A DNA stretch of 64,000 nucleotides from an uncultured Eubacteriales bacterium (GCA_900540185.1 UQFH01000005.1:62001-126000); one strand, 5' to 3'. Shown: positions 9,457 through 18,900, numbered from the stretch's first letter. Numbers and translations are program-made. The notes: generated by a model from the sequence alone, not told the origin.

Positions 9457-9884
9457 ACGCCGGAGGAGCCGAATCCCCCTTCACCCCTTTCCGTGGAAGA
9501 CAATTCTTCATTTACAACAAACTCGATCGGCTCATATTTATTAAGTACCATTTGAGCGATTCTGTCTCCATTTTTTACAACGAATTCATTTTGACCGAAA
9601 TTGACCAAAATTACGCACAGTTCACCTCTATAATCGGAATCGATTGTTCCGATACCATTTGCCACACCGATGCTGTTTTTAAGAGCAAGACCCGATCTTG
9701 CCCTCACCTGAATCTCATAACCCTTTGGAATCTCAAGATAAAGCCCGGTAGGAACTAACTTTACTTCTCCGGGCTTTATTTTGATGTCGCTTGGAACGAA
9801 TGCACGAATATCCATTCCGGCGGCTCCGCTTGTTTGATATTCAGGAAGCGCATTATTACTTTTGTTAATAATTTTGACTTCCAT
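9453..9884 (-). CDS. dut: dUTP diphosphatase
   Basis: Dut hydrolyses dUTP to dUMP, keeping uracil out of DNA and supplying dTMP synthesis. The 143-residue length fits a trimeric dUTPase. Visible motifs are RARSGLALKN (motif 2), GTIDSDYRGE (motif 3), and the C-terminal glycine-rich arm RGEGGFGSSG (motif 5) that closes over the nucleotide. The start has AAGGTGA upstream. It lies 10 bases after pnp and overlaps uppP. Confidence 0.97.
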   Translation of the reverse strand: MEVKIINKSNNALPEYQTSGAAGMDIRAFVPSDIKIKPGEVKLVPTGLYLEIPKGYEIQVRARSGLALKNSIGVANGIGTIDSDYRGELCVILVNFGQNEFVVKNGDRIAQMVLNKYEPIEFVVNEELSSTERGEGGFGSSGV

Positions 9885-9894
9885 TTAATCACCT

Positions 9895-12099
9895 TTAATT
9901 ATTTGAATTTTTTTCTCTGTCTTCGTGGCGTTTTGAACGTCTCGGACCTTGGTTGTTTCTGTGGCTGTCGGAGCGTCTGTTTTGATTTTTATTTTCACCC
10001 TCTTCAAGACCTTCAGGCTTTGGAAGAAGTGCTTTTCTTGACAAATCAATTCTGCCTTCATCATCGATTCCGATAACCTTTACTTCGACTTCGTCGCCGA
10101 CTTTATATACATCTTCAACTTTATCTATTCTCTTGTAGTCGATATTTGAAATGTGTAGGAGACCTTCCTTGCCGTTTAGAACATCGACAAATGCACCGAA
10201 TTTCATAAGTCTTGTAACTTTACCGGTGTATATTTCTCCGACTTCAACATCTTTTGTAATATCGAGCACCATTTGTTTTGCAGCATTGCCCATTTCGGAA
10301 TCAGCGCTTGCAATGAGTACTGTTCCGTCGTCTTCAATATCAATCTTAACGCCTGTCTTTGCGATGATTTGGTTAATTACCTTTCCTCCAGGTCCAATGA
10401 CATCTCTAATCTTATCAGGGTCGATGTTGAGCTGAATAATGCGAGGTGCATATTTTGAAATTTCAGCTCTCGGTTCGCTTATTGCATCGTGGATAACATC
10501 AAGGATTTGCATACGTGCTTTGTGTGCAGCTGCAAGTGCTTCTGAAAGAACTTCGCGACTTACACCCTTGATTTTAATGTCCATTTGTAGAGCAGTGATA
10601 CCGTCTCTTGTTCCTGCAACTTTAAAGTCCATATCTCCCAAGTGGTCTTCGAGACCTTGGATGTCTGTAAGAATTGCCATCTTATCACCGGCTTCGTCAG
10701 TGATAAGACCCATAGCAATACCTGCAACAGGTTTTGTAATTGGAACGCCGGCGTCCATAAGAGCGAGCGTTGAACCGCAGATACTTGCTTGAGATGAACT
10801 TCCGTTTGAACTTAAAACTTCGGAGACAACTCTGATTGTGTATGGGAAATCTTCTTGACTTGGAATTACCGGTACAAGCGCTCTTTCAGCGAGTGCTCCG
10901 TGTCCGATTTCGCGTCTTCCCGGTCCTCTTAAAGGTCTTGTGTCGCCGACTGAAAACGGTGGGAAATTGTAGTGGTGAATATATTTCTTTTCATATTCAT
11001 CGTCCATTCCGTCAATAATTTGTGCGTCTGAGCCAACTCCGAGGGTTGCAATACTTAAAACTTGCGTTTGTCCTCTTTTAAAGAGACCTGAACCGTGTGT
11101 TCTAGGTAGGATACCTGCTTCTGCTGAAAGCGGTCTGATTTCGTCAAACTTTCTCATATCAGGTCTGATATGGTCTTCCAAAATTTCACGTCTTACTTCG
11201 TTATAAAGAAGTTTGTCGATTGAAGCGCTTATACTTAAACCGTCTTCAGGGAAACTTTCAGACATTTCAGATTTTATTCTGTCTGTAACTACGTCTGTCA
11301 ACTTTACACGAACGTTTTTGTCTGCATTGTTCATTGCATCGTACAAATCTTGTCCGTATTTTTCTTCGATTGCAGCAAAAACCTCAGGATTTATTACAAA
11401 CGGTGTGAATTCCTGTTTCTCTTTGCCGACTTCTTCTTTTATTTCATTTATAAATTTGCAGATTTTCTTGATTTCTTCATGTGCTGTCATTATTGCATCG
11501 AGCATTTCATCTTCGGAAACTTCGAAAGAACCTGATTCGACCATCATGATAGCTTCTTCGGTTCCTGCAACCGTAAGATTGATCTCTGTTTTTTTAAGTT
11601 CATCTTTTGTCGGGTTAATAATATATTCCCCATCAATATATCCCACTTGAACGGCACCTGTCGGTCCTTCAAAAGGTATGTCCGAAATTGTGAGCGCAAT
11701 TGAAGAGCCTATCATTGCTGTGATTTCAGATGATGCATCCGGATCACTTGAAAGAAGGCTTGCAATAATTTGCACGTCATTTCTATATCCTTCAGGGAAA
11801 AGCGGTCTTAGCGGTCTGTCAATAAGTCTGGATGTCAAAACTGCGTGTTCACTCGGTCTTCCCTCTCTCTTTATAAAACCTCCCGGAATTTTTCCGGCGG
11901 CATAATATTTTTCTTCGTAATCAACACTCAAAGGGAAAAAGTCAATACCTTCTCTCGGTGTTTTGGAACTTGTTGCTGTAACAAGAACAACGCTATCTCC
12001 ATATCTTACCATACAAGCTCCGTTGGCTTGTTCTGCGTATTTACCGATGGTAACGGATAGCTCTCGACCTGCCAGGTCGAATTTAAATATCTTCTCCAT
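9895..12099 (-). CDS. pnp: Polyribonucleotide nucleotidyltransferase (PNPase)
   Basis: PNPase is the phosphorolytic 3'-5' exoribonuclease of RNA turnover. The 734-residue protein has two RNase PH-like domains (about 10-230 and 310-550) joined by a helical linker. A KH domain with IGPGGKVI (near 565) and an S1 domain (about 620-690) follow, and the end is a basic Arg/Asn/Gln-rich tail. The start has AAGGAGG upstream. It is the first gene of the long leftward run and has an extended -10 promoter at 12124-12129. Confidence 0.98.
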   Translation of the reverse strand: MEKIFKFDLAGRELSVTIGKYAEQANGACMVRYGDSVVLVTATSSKTPREGIDFFPLSVDYEEKYYAAGKIPGGFIKREGRPSEHAVLTSRLIDRPLRPLFPEGYRNDVQIIASLLSSDPDASSEITAMIGSSIALTISDIPFEGPTGAVQVGYIDGEYIINPTKDELKKTEINLTVAGTEEAIMMVESGSFEVSEDEMLDAIMTAHEEIKKICKFINEIKEEVGKEKQEFTPFVINPEVFAAIEEKYGQDLYDAMNNADKNVRVKLTDVVTDRIKSEMSESFPEDGLSISASIDKLLYNEVRREILEDHIRPDMRKFDEIRPLSAEAGILPRTHGSGLFKRGQTQVLSIATLGVGSDAQIIDGMDDEYEKKYIHHYNFPPFSVGDTRPLRGPGRREIGHGALAERALVPVIPSQEDFPYTIRVVSEVLSSNGSSSQASICGSTLALMDAGVPITKPVAGIAMGLITDEAGDKMAILTDIQGLEDHLGDMDFKVAGTRDGITALQMDIKIKGVSREVLSEALAAAHKARMQILDVIHDAISEPRAEISKYAPRIIQLNIDPDKIRDVIGPGGKVINQIIAKTGVKIDIEDDGTVLIASADSEMGNAAKQMVLDITKDVEVGEIYTGKVTRLMKFGAFVDVLNGKEGLLHISNIDYKRIDKVEDVYKVGDEVEVKVIGIDDEGRIDLSRKALLPKPEGLEEGENKNQNRRSDSHRNNQGPRRSKRHEDREKNSNN

Positions 12100-12123
12100 A
12101 TTTCCTCCTTAATTCTCATATTT

Positions 12124-12132
12124 ATTATAACA
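12124..12132 (-). promoter_or_regulatory. Extended -10 promoter for the pnp-dut-uppP run
   Basis: Reading the minus strand, TGTTATAAT gives an extended -10 (TGn + TATAAT at 12129-12124) about 25 bases before the pnp start. I see no good -35 at 16-18 bases, as often happens with extended -10 promoters. It lies downstream of the terminator of the preceding operon. Confidence 0.6.
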
Positions 12133-12160
12133 CAAATTGTTAAAAATACCTAATTTTTAA

Positions 12161-12200
12161 TAAAAAAAAGATTATGAAATATATCTTTTTCATAATCTTT
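12161..12200 (-). terminator. Rho-independent terminator after the DUF6648-like gene
   Basis: On the minus strand a 13-base AT-rich stem (AAAGATTATGAAA pairing with TTTCATAATCTTT) closes an 8-base loop and is followed by a run of T. It starts about 4 bases after the stop of the gene ending at 12204 and separates that operon from pnp. Confidence 0.8.
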
Positions 12201-12203
12201 ATA

Positions 12204-12752
12204 TTAATATCTGGCATTTATATAGTCATCAATGAGGCTCTTTCTCTTACCCTCAATAAAGCAATTATTTTCTTTTAAATTGTTCAAAAGCCAATCTGCA
12301 GTTGAATGAAAGATAGCTTTGTCGTAATCCAAAAACACAATTTCATAAAGCTTGTCTTTCAAGAACTTACTCTTTGATTTCACATAATACGCTTCAACAT
12401 TTTCGTATTCAACTAAATTCAACATATACGATATATCCAGGTTCTTTTTGTGATATTGGTCGTCGGATTTGTGTCTGTAGCTAAGAGCTACGCGAGGATG
12501 TTTCCCACGTTTTTCCAAATCTATGGCGACACTTCTGTAATATTTCGCCATAATGTTGTAGTATTGGTAGTTGAAAATCCCCTTTTCCATTGAATTGACC
12601 CTTGCAAATGGAGTTGCTCCGATTCGTAAAAGAAAATCATAATTTTCCCTTATAAAAGTCGGTTTGTCCATATCGCCATTTTCAAGTTGCATGATTAAAA
12701 AGGATCTATTTTCAAAGAAACTTTCAAAAAGACCCTTTTTTCTGTAATACAT
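12204..12752 (-). CDS. Conserved hypothetical protein, DUF6648-like, 182 aa
   Basis: A soluble, basic and aromatic-rich protein with no signal peptide or membrane segment. The general pattern (an N-terminal helix, then NYDFLLRIG... and a long C-terminal mixed region) reminds me of the clostridial DUF6648 family, a recollection I cannot test here. No catalytic motif is evident. It is the last gene of a three-gene operon after a P-loop protein (21-base gap) and a DUF1292 protein, and is followed by a strong terminator. Function unknown. Confidence 0.75.
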   Translation of the reverse strand: MYYRKKGLFESFFENRSFLIMQLENGDMDKPTFIRENYDFLLRIGATPFARVNSMEKGIFNYQYYNIMAKYYRSVAIDLEKRGKHPRVALSYRHKSDDQYHKKNLDISYMLNLVEYENVEAYYVKSKSKFLKDKLYEIVFLDYDKAIFHSTADWLLNNLKENNCFIEGKRKSLIDDYINARY

Positions 12753-12773
12753 ATTTTAGTCCTTTCTAATAGA

Positions 12774-13193
12774 CTATTTTACCTCAATTGCGTTTTCCTT
12801 CATTTCTTCAGGAACTTCGTCTAAACTAAAATCAACGTTTATATAAATTTCACATTCAGATCTCTTTGCAACAATTTCGAGTTCGTTGTAAACAGATGAA
12901 AGATTTTCAGCTTTGATTGGAATGATTTTGTAGATACTGTCTACATAAATTTTTCCCAAATCGAAGTCCATTGCAAGCATACCGCTCAAGAATCCGTATA
13001 GTTCCGGAAGTGTTTCAACGCCATAGTCCTTTGCGTTTATAAGTCTTACTTCGTGTTTCAAAGTGAAGATGTGTTCATTATCAACATCTACAAATGCGAT
13101 GTTTCCGTTACCGGATTCGATTTCCTTGTTTGCTTCTTCAATAAGCCATCTTGTCTTTCCTGCTCCCTTAGCACCCAAAATAAATTTTACCAT
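12774..13193 (-). CDS. Small P-loop NTP-binding protein, 139 aa
   Basis: The protein begins with a Walker A motif, GAKGAGKT at residues 7-14. It has a possible Walker B at FDLGKIYVDSIYKI (about 78-91), where a hydrophobic strand ends in Asp. The small size, with no further domain, suggests a compact ATPase/GTPase or nucleotide kinase-like fold. I recall similar clostridial proteins annotated only as ATP-binding protein or PilT-like. The start has GAGGAGG upstream. Its neighbours are equally uncharacterised, so its role is unknown. Confidence 0.8.
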   Translation of the reverse strand: MVKFILGAKGAGKTRWLIEEANKEIESGNGNIAFVDVDNEHIFTLKHEVRLINAKDYGVETLPELYGFLSGMLAMDFDLGKIYVDSIYKIIPIKAENLSSVYNELEIVAKRSECEIYINVDFSLDEVPEEMKENAIEVK

Positions 13194-13267
13194 AATGACC
13201 TCCTCTAAATCTGAGTTATTTCTCTTTTATATTAAAGTAATACCCAATTGGTATAAGAATTAAACAA

Positions 13268-13612
13268 TTATTCTTCGTCTAATTCTGCTCTTTCTTCAAA
13301 CTTGTCGCAAACTTCATCGAGTTCGTCTTCGTCTTCAATCACGTCGAGAGTGAAAGCGCCGTCACCATCATCTGTATATCTGTAGATGTAAACCAATTCT
13401 TCTTCATTGTCATCAAGAGGCAAAAGCACCATATATTCTTTTTCCCCTATTGCGAAATGGTCAAGTACAGCACATTCCGATTCTTTATCATCCTCAAAAG
13501 TGATGTTCACAGTATCATATTCTACCATTTCATCTTCATCATGGCAGTCGCATCCGCATCCGCAAGTGCATTCATGTTCATCATCATGATGATGTTTTTT
13601 GTGTTCGTCCAT
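13268..13612 (-). CDS. DUF1292 protein with a His/Cys-rich N-terminus
   Basis: Residues about 33-105 match the acidic DUF1292 (YrzB-like) domain of Firmicutes, with the ITFEDDKESECAVLDHF and EEELVYIYRY pattern. The domain's role is unknown. The first 24 residues are unusual, with six His and five Cys, including three consecutive His at 7-9 and alternating Cys at 15, 17, 19, 21 and 23. This looks like a metal-binding tail. In B. subtilis yrzB sits in the yrrK-yrzB cluster, whereas here it heads an operon with a P-loop protein. The start has CGGAGG upstream. Confidence 0.85.
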   Translation of the reverse strand: MDEHKKHHHDDEHECTCGCGCDCHDEDEMVEYDTVNITFEDDKESECAVLDHFAIGEKEYMVLLPLDDNEEELVYIYRYTDDGDGAFTLDVIEDEDELDEVCDKFEERAELDEE

Positions 13613-13632
13613 TTTAAACCTCCGAGATTTTA

Positions 13633-13659
13633 TTTGTATATGATATATACCACTACAAA
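13633..13659. repeat. Nested inverted repeats in the DUF1292 leader
   Basis: Outer arms TTTGTA (13633-13638) and TACAAA (13654-13659) enclose a perfect inner repeat GTATAT-GAT-ATATAC (13636-13650). The repeat lies 21-47 bases upstream of the start codon and well downstream of the promoter. It could be an operator or an RNA hairpin. AT-richness makes a chance repeat possible. Confidence 0.35.
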
Positions 13660-13748
13660 TCTATTTTTATGCAAATTTTTACAGTTTAAATTAAATTATT
13701 CAAAAATTAATTTAAATCAGTGAAAAATTAAAATACATATCCAAATCG

Positions 13749-13777
13749 ATTATATCATTGGCGATGATTTAATTCAA
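13749..13777 (-). promoter_or_regulatory. Promoter for the DUF1292 / P-loop / DUF6648-like operon
   Basis: On the minus strand, TTGAAT (13777-13772), a 17-base spacer and TATAAT (13754-13749) with an upstream TG (extended -10) form a near-consensus promoter. The implied 5' leader to the start at 13612 is about 130 bases, very AT-rich, and holds two inverted repeats (13685-13716 and 13633-13659). I recognise no known riboswitch in it. Confidence 0.75.
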
Positions 13778-13831
13778 TCAATAATGATATAGTTCTTTGT
13801 TATAAAAAGTTATTTAAATTTAGAGTCCACT

Positions 13832-15166
13832 CTACTTGTCAAAATTTTCTATAATAGACTTTTTTATTTCTTCCAAGTCCCACAAATCGATTACCTCGCC
13901 CATGGACTTAATAATTTTATTGTGGACATCGGAGATGTTTTTTTCAGAAACAATTTCAATCGAGCTGTTTTTAACAAAATCATCGGAGATATAATTCATT
14001 AAATAGCTGATTATATCGGATTTTATTTTTTCACCGATCTCTTGGTTTGCAAGCGCAACAAGTATGACCTCGTAATATTTATTTCTTATAAAGGTCAAAA
14101 GTTCGCTTATAATTGTCGAAGGGTCTCCCTCCTCAATGTCAAACAAAATTCTGAAAAAAAGACTCCAGTTGAAATCTTTTCGAATGATTTCTTTTAAGCG
14201 TTCCCCGATTTTCTTTGTAAACGGATCGGAATAAGAAATTTTTTCAGGAAATTCAACATGTTCCTGAAAATCTATAGTTTGGCTCTCTAAAAATTTCATT
14301 CTTTTTAAAAGGCGTAAAAATTCAGACATATATACCTCTTCTCCGCCGTCAATCTTCATAAATAGATAGTCTATAATGGCGTCGCAGGAGCTTCTGAAGT
14401 CGACCGTAAAGCCGAGGTCGTGGCGAAGCTTTTTGTAGTATATATCGTGCAAATTTTTCGAAAGTATAACCTTCACTTCGTTTTTCACGGCGTCCTGTGA
14501 ATTGTTTGCGCTGTCGTTTATGTGATTGTAAAGAAGCATGAGCTCCCTGTCAATCATTTCAAGATTTTCCTTTATAGAGCCCATAACGTCAACAATAAAA
14601 CGCTCGGTCAAGCTATAGTTGAAATTTTTATAAAGAATTTTATGGTCAATATCACCCCAAAAAACATTTACAAGGCTCTTTATTTGAAGTTCAAAACAAT
14701 AGTTTATATCGCCGTCAATATATTTGCCGTCGATTTTATAAATCCCGAATCCGTTCTTTTGTAGAGTCGGTTGTTTTTCGTTCATATCCAGGAAAATATG
14801 GTCGTTTAAAAATGAATGATAGTACCCGTTTTCAGATTTCACTCTAAAAAGATTTGCTATTTCATTGCATATTTTTCTTTCGTCATCGATAAATCTGCAC
14901 TCGATTCTTACGCCTATGATATCCGAGAGATGGCTCAAAAGCATCTCCGGAGTACCATAGCTCAGATAAAGATTGTTTCTTAAAATCTTTTCTTTTAAGC
15001 TGTCTTCAGCTTTTACACGAGTTTTAACATCGATGAAATGGTCTTTTGAAAAAAAAGTTTCAGAAAAAAATGTGTCCAATTCTTTTTCTATTTTTTCAAG
15101 TTCACTTGATTTTTCACTTAATAAATTTGCCGTGTCTTCGACAAATTCAAAAATATCGAGTTGCAT
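13832..15166 (-). CDS. RelA/SpoT-like nucleotidyltransferase-fold protein with C-terminal extension, 444 aa
   Basis: Residues about 45-200 align with the small alarmone synthetase core: TRVKAEDSLKEK (49-60), SDIIGVRIECRFIDD (81-95), the acidic strand FELQIKS (158-164, matching EIQIRT), and FWGDIDHKILYK (169-180, matching FW..IEH..YK). The GTP-binding loop, normally YI..PK..GYRSLH, is not recognisable; NGFGIYKI stands there. The C-terminal ~240 residues are helical and of unknown fold. It may be a (p)ppGpp-like synthetase with altered substrate or an inactive relative. It follows the parvulin gene directly (stop TAA, then AATG, no Shine-Dalgarno), in the ileS T-box operon. A full bifunctional Rel lies at 26919-29063. 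Confidence 0.75.
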   Translation of the reverse strand: MQLDIFEFVEDTANLLSEKSSELEKIEKELDTFFSETFFSKDHFIDVKTRVKAEDSLKEKILRNNLYLSYGTPEMLLSHLSDIIGVRIECRFIDDERKICNEIANLFRVKSENGYYHSFLNDHIFLDMNEKQPTLQKNGFGIYKIDGKYIDGDINYCFELQIKSLVNVFWGDIDHKILYKNFNYSLTERFIVDVMGSIKENLEMIDRELMLLYNHINDSANNSQDAVKNEVKVILSKNLHDIYYKKLRHDLGFTVDFRSSCDAIIDYLFMKIDGGEEVYMSEFLRLLKRMKFLESQTIDFQEHVEFPEKISYSDPFTKKIGERLKEIIRKDFNWSLFFRILFDIEEGDPSTIISELLTFIRNKYYEVILVALANQEIGEKIKSDIISYLMNYISDDFVKNSSIEIVSEKNISDVHNKIIKSMGEVIDLWDLEEIKKSIIENFDK

Positions 15167-15167
15167 T

Positions 15168-15932
15168 TTAGACTAAAATTTCAACCTTCGTATTTTTCTT
15201 TAACTCTTCGACAACTGCCTTGTAGTGTTCAAGCTGTTTTTGTCGCATGAGTTCTTTCTTAGCTTCTTCTCTAACCATATCGTCATCAGGTTTTTGAACT
15301 GAGTTGATTTTGTTGAGTTTAATTACGTGATATCCGAATTCTGTCTTTACAGGTTTTGAAATTTCGCCTTCTTTCATATTGAAAACGGCATCTTCAAATT
15401 CCTTGACCATTTGACCCTTTGTGAAATCGCCCAAGTTTCCACCGTTTTCTTTTGAAGGACATGTGGACATTTCTTTTGCAACTTCCTCGAATGATTTTTC
15501 TTCAAGCTTTTTGATTGCTTCGTTTGCTTCTTCTTCTGTTTTAACCAAGATGTGTGAAGCATTGACGAAAGGTCTGTCGAAATCGCTCTTGTGTTCTTCT
15601 ACAAACTTGTCGATTTCTTCTTTTGAAGGTTCAGCTGCTTCGTTTATAACTTTTTGATAAGCATAACTCTTTAGCAAATTGTTCTTTGTCATTTCAAGAG
15701 TTTTTGTAAAATCTTCGTCATTTTCATAATTTTTTTCTTTTGCAAGATTTAGCATCAATTCTTGATTTACAAGTTCTTCGAGAATTGTTTTAAATCCGTC
15801 AGGTTGGTTCATGAAATGTCTAACGATGCTTTGGTCGATTGATTGCAAAAATAACGCAAAATCGCTATTTTTGATTTCCTTATCTCCAACTTTTGCTATT
15901 ACAATGTCTTGTGTTTCTTGTTTTTCTGTCAT
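15168..15932 (-). CDS. Parvulin-type peptidyl-prolyl isomerase, probably cytoplasmic
   Basis: The 254-residue protein has a PrsA/SurA-like layout: an N-terminal SurA-N-like helical part (about 10-110), a parvulin domain (about 120-215) with NASHILVKTEEEA, GGNLGDFTKGQMV and EFGYHVIKL, and a C-terminal helix. Unlike PrsA it has no signal peptide, lipobox or membrane segment, so it should act in the cytosol, perhaps on nascent chains. Its ATG overlaps the ileS stop (TAATG) with GGAG upstream, so its expression follows ileS and the T-box. Confidence 0.9.
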   Translation of the reverse strand: MTEKQETQDIVIAKVGDKEIKNSDFALFLQSIDQSIVRHFMNQPDGFKTILEELVNQELMLNLAKEKNYENDEDFTKTLEMTKNNLLKSYAYQKVINEAAEPSKEEIDKFVEEHKSDFDRPFVNASHILVKTEEEANEAIKKLEEKSFEEVAKEMSTCPSKENGGNLGDFTKGQMVKEFEDAVFNMKEGEISKPVKTEFGYHVIKLNKINSVQKPDDDMVREEAKKELMRQKQLEHYKAVVEELKKNTKVEILV

Positions 15933-18900
15933 TACTTATCTCCTTTTTTTATTTCAAATTTTATTTCCTTGTCGTTTAATTTTGTGGCTTCCAAATTGTC
16001 CAAATTTTCAAATGAAACATCTATTGCAAGTGTTTCGTATTTGATTGTGTCCATATATGTTTCGAGGGCTTTTTTGACCTCATTGTCACATTCCACTTTG
16101 ATTTCAATTCTGTCCGAAACATCCAAGTCCAAATTTTTTCTTTCTTGTTGAATCTTTGAAACGAATTCACGCATATAACCTTCGTCTAAAAGTTCTTTTG
16201 TTAGATGCGTATTTAAGAGCACATATAAATCATTTTCAAGTTGAACGTCATATCCTTCTTTTGCATCAACTCTGATTTCTACGAATTCTTTGTCGATTTT
16301 GTAGTCTGTTCCGTCAAGCGAAATGTTCATAGAATTTGATTCGATTTCTTTAACAAAATCGTGTTTGTCGACTTCTTTCAAATATTTAGCAAATTTTGAA
16401 ATGTCTTTACTCATAACAGGACCGGCAACTTTAAAGTTCGGCTTCAAATCGAAGATCATAAACTCGCTGACATCGGATTCATAGTCAATTTCTTTGATAT
16501 TTAGTTCTTCTTTGATTAGTGAATCCAAATCCCCGATAATTTCTTTATATTTGTTGTCGACAACGATTGATTCAAGCGGTTGTCTAACTTTGATGTTTAC
16601 CTTTTCTCTTGCGGATCTTCCAAGTGAAACGATATTTCTTACCAAGTCGATTTTTTCTTCGAGTTCAGTGTCGATAAGCTTTTCGTCATATTCCGGATAA
16701 TCTTCCAAGTGAACGCTCTTCTTGTCGGTCAATTTTTGGAAGAGTTCTTCCGCAATAAAAGGAGTTATCGGAGCAACGAGTTTCGAGAGACCGAGTAAAA
16801 TTTCATAAGTGGTTCTGAATGCTGCGTCTTTTGAATCCCCTTCTTCTCCCCAGAATCTTCTTCTGCTTCGTCTGATATACCAGTTCGAAAGGTCTTCGAC
16901 TATAAAGTCGATTATAGCCTTTGAAATCTTTGTGAGTTCAAATTCCCTTATATTATTCTCTAAAAGTTTAATAAGACTGTTGTATCTAGAGATGATCCAC
17001 TTGTCGAGCTCGTCACGTCTTTCGACCGGAATTTCGATTTCTTCCGGATTTTTCTTTTCACTTTCGACATAAAGTGAGAAGAATGTGTAAATATTCCTTA
17101 GAGTTCTGATATATTTTGACTCAACTTCTTTAAGTCCGTCTTCGTCAAACTTTGTCGGAAGCCAAGGAACACTTACGTAGATTACATAGAATCTTGCAAC
17201 GTCGGCGCCGTACTTTTCAAAGATTTCAAACGGGTCAACTGTATTTCCCTTTGACTTACTCATTTTTTTGCCGTTTTTATCGAGCACCAAATCGTTTACA
17301 AGAACATTTTTGTAAGGCGCCTTTCCGGTCATATATGTTGAAATTGCAAGGAGACTGTAGAACCATCCTCTAGTTTGGTCAATTCCTTCACAAATAAAAT
17401 CTGCAGGGAAATATTCATCCAAATCGTCCTTGTGCTCAAACGGATAGTGAAGTTGTGCAAAAGGCATTGCACCCGAGTCGAACCAAACGTCGATAACGTC
17501 GGTATAACGAGTCATTTTGCCGCCGCATTTTTCGCATTTTATGTGACAGTCATCAACATACGGTCTGTGAAGGTCGATGCTTTCGTCGATTTCTTCAATG
17601 GACCTTTCAACAAGTTCTTTTCTGCTGCCGACACTCGTAATTTCGCCGCATTCTTCGCATTTCCAAATCGGAAGCGGAGTGCCCCAATATCTGTTTCTCG
17701 AGAGTGCCCAGTCGTTTAAATTTTCAAGCCAGTTTCCAAAGCGCTTTTGTCCCACAAAATCAGGGAACCATTTCACGCCGTTGTTGTTTTCAATAAGCTT
17801 GTCTTTAAACGCAGTTACATTTATATACCATGACGGCTTTGCATAGTAAATTAAAGGTGTGTGACATCTCCAACAGTGCGGATAATTGTGTTCAACCTTT
17901 TGTTTTTTAACGATTTTATGCTCTTCTTTTAAATAATCAAGAATTTTAGGATCCGCTTCAAAAACAAACATGCCGTCCCAGAATCCTGTGCTATACTTCC
18001 CTTCGTCATTTACAGGATTTAAAACCGGCAAATCATATTTTTTACCGACTTGATAGTCGTCTTCACCGAATGCCGGTGCGATGTGAACAATACCTGTACC
18101 GTCGGTAGTTGTAACATAGTCCGCAAGAACCAAATAAAAAGCTTTTTTGTCCGGTTTAAGCATAGGAATCAATTGCTCGTACTCGATTTTTTCAAGACTT
18201 GTACCGTCAACTGTTTCGACGATTTCATAATCCTCCGTAACATCTTTCATAACTGAAGATACAAGAGATTCTGCCATCCACCAATCTTCTCCCGTTTCAT
18301 TTAAATGAAGTTTGACATACGAAACTTCCGGATGCACAGCGAGTGCAACGTTTGACGGAAGTGTCCAAGGAGTTGTGGTCCATGCAATGAAATATTCATT
18401 GTCTTTGTCCGCTCTTTTGAATTTAACATAGCAAGTTACGGTTTTGATGTTTTCATAACCTTGTGCAACTTCGTGCGATGCAAGTCCCGTTCCGCATCTC
18501 GGACAGTACGGAAGAATTTTGTGACCTTCATACAAAAGTCCGTCTTTAAACATTTTGTTTAAAATATTCCATACAGATTCTACATAATCATTGTGGAAAG
18601 TTACATACGGATTGTCGAGGTCAATTTCATAACCCATTCTTTCCGTCATTTTTCTCCAAAGAGATTCATATTGGAAAACGGAATCTCTGCATTCTTCGTT
18701 AAACTTCTTAACGCCGTATGCTTCAATGTCTTTCTTGTTGTGAAGTCCCAATTTCTTTTCAACTTCAATTTCAACAGGAAGTCCATGTGTGTCCCAACCT
18801 GCTTTTCTTTGAACGTGTTTTCCCTTCATAATGTTGTATCTACAGGTTAAATCCTTTAATGTTCTACTTACAACATGGTGAATGCCCGGCTTGCCGTTTG

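Noticed and set aside
13685..13716. Rho-independent terminator in the DUF1292 leader
   Set aside because: The stem is purely A/T and no T run follows on the minus strand; kept only as an inverted repeat.
13800..13831. Terminator after the RelA/SpoT-like gene
   Set aside because: The only hairpin (TAGAGT/ACTCTA) has a two-base loop and no adjacent T run.
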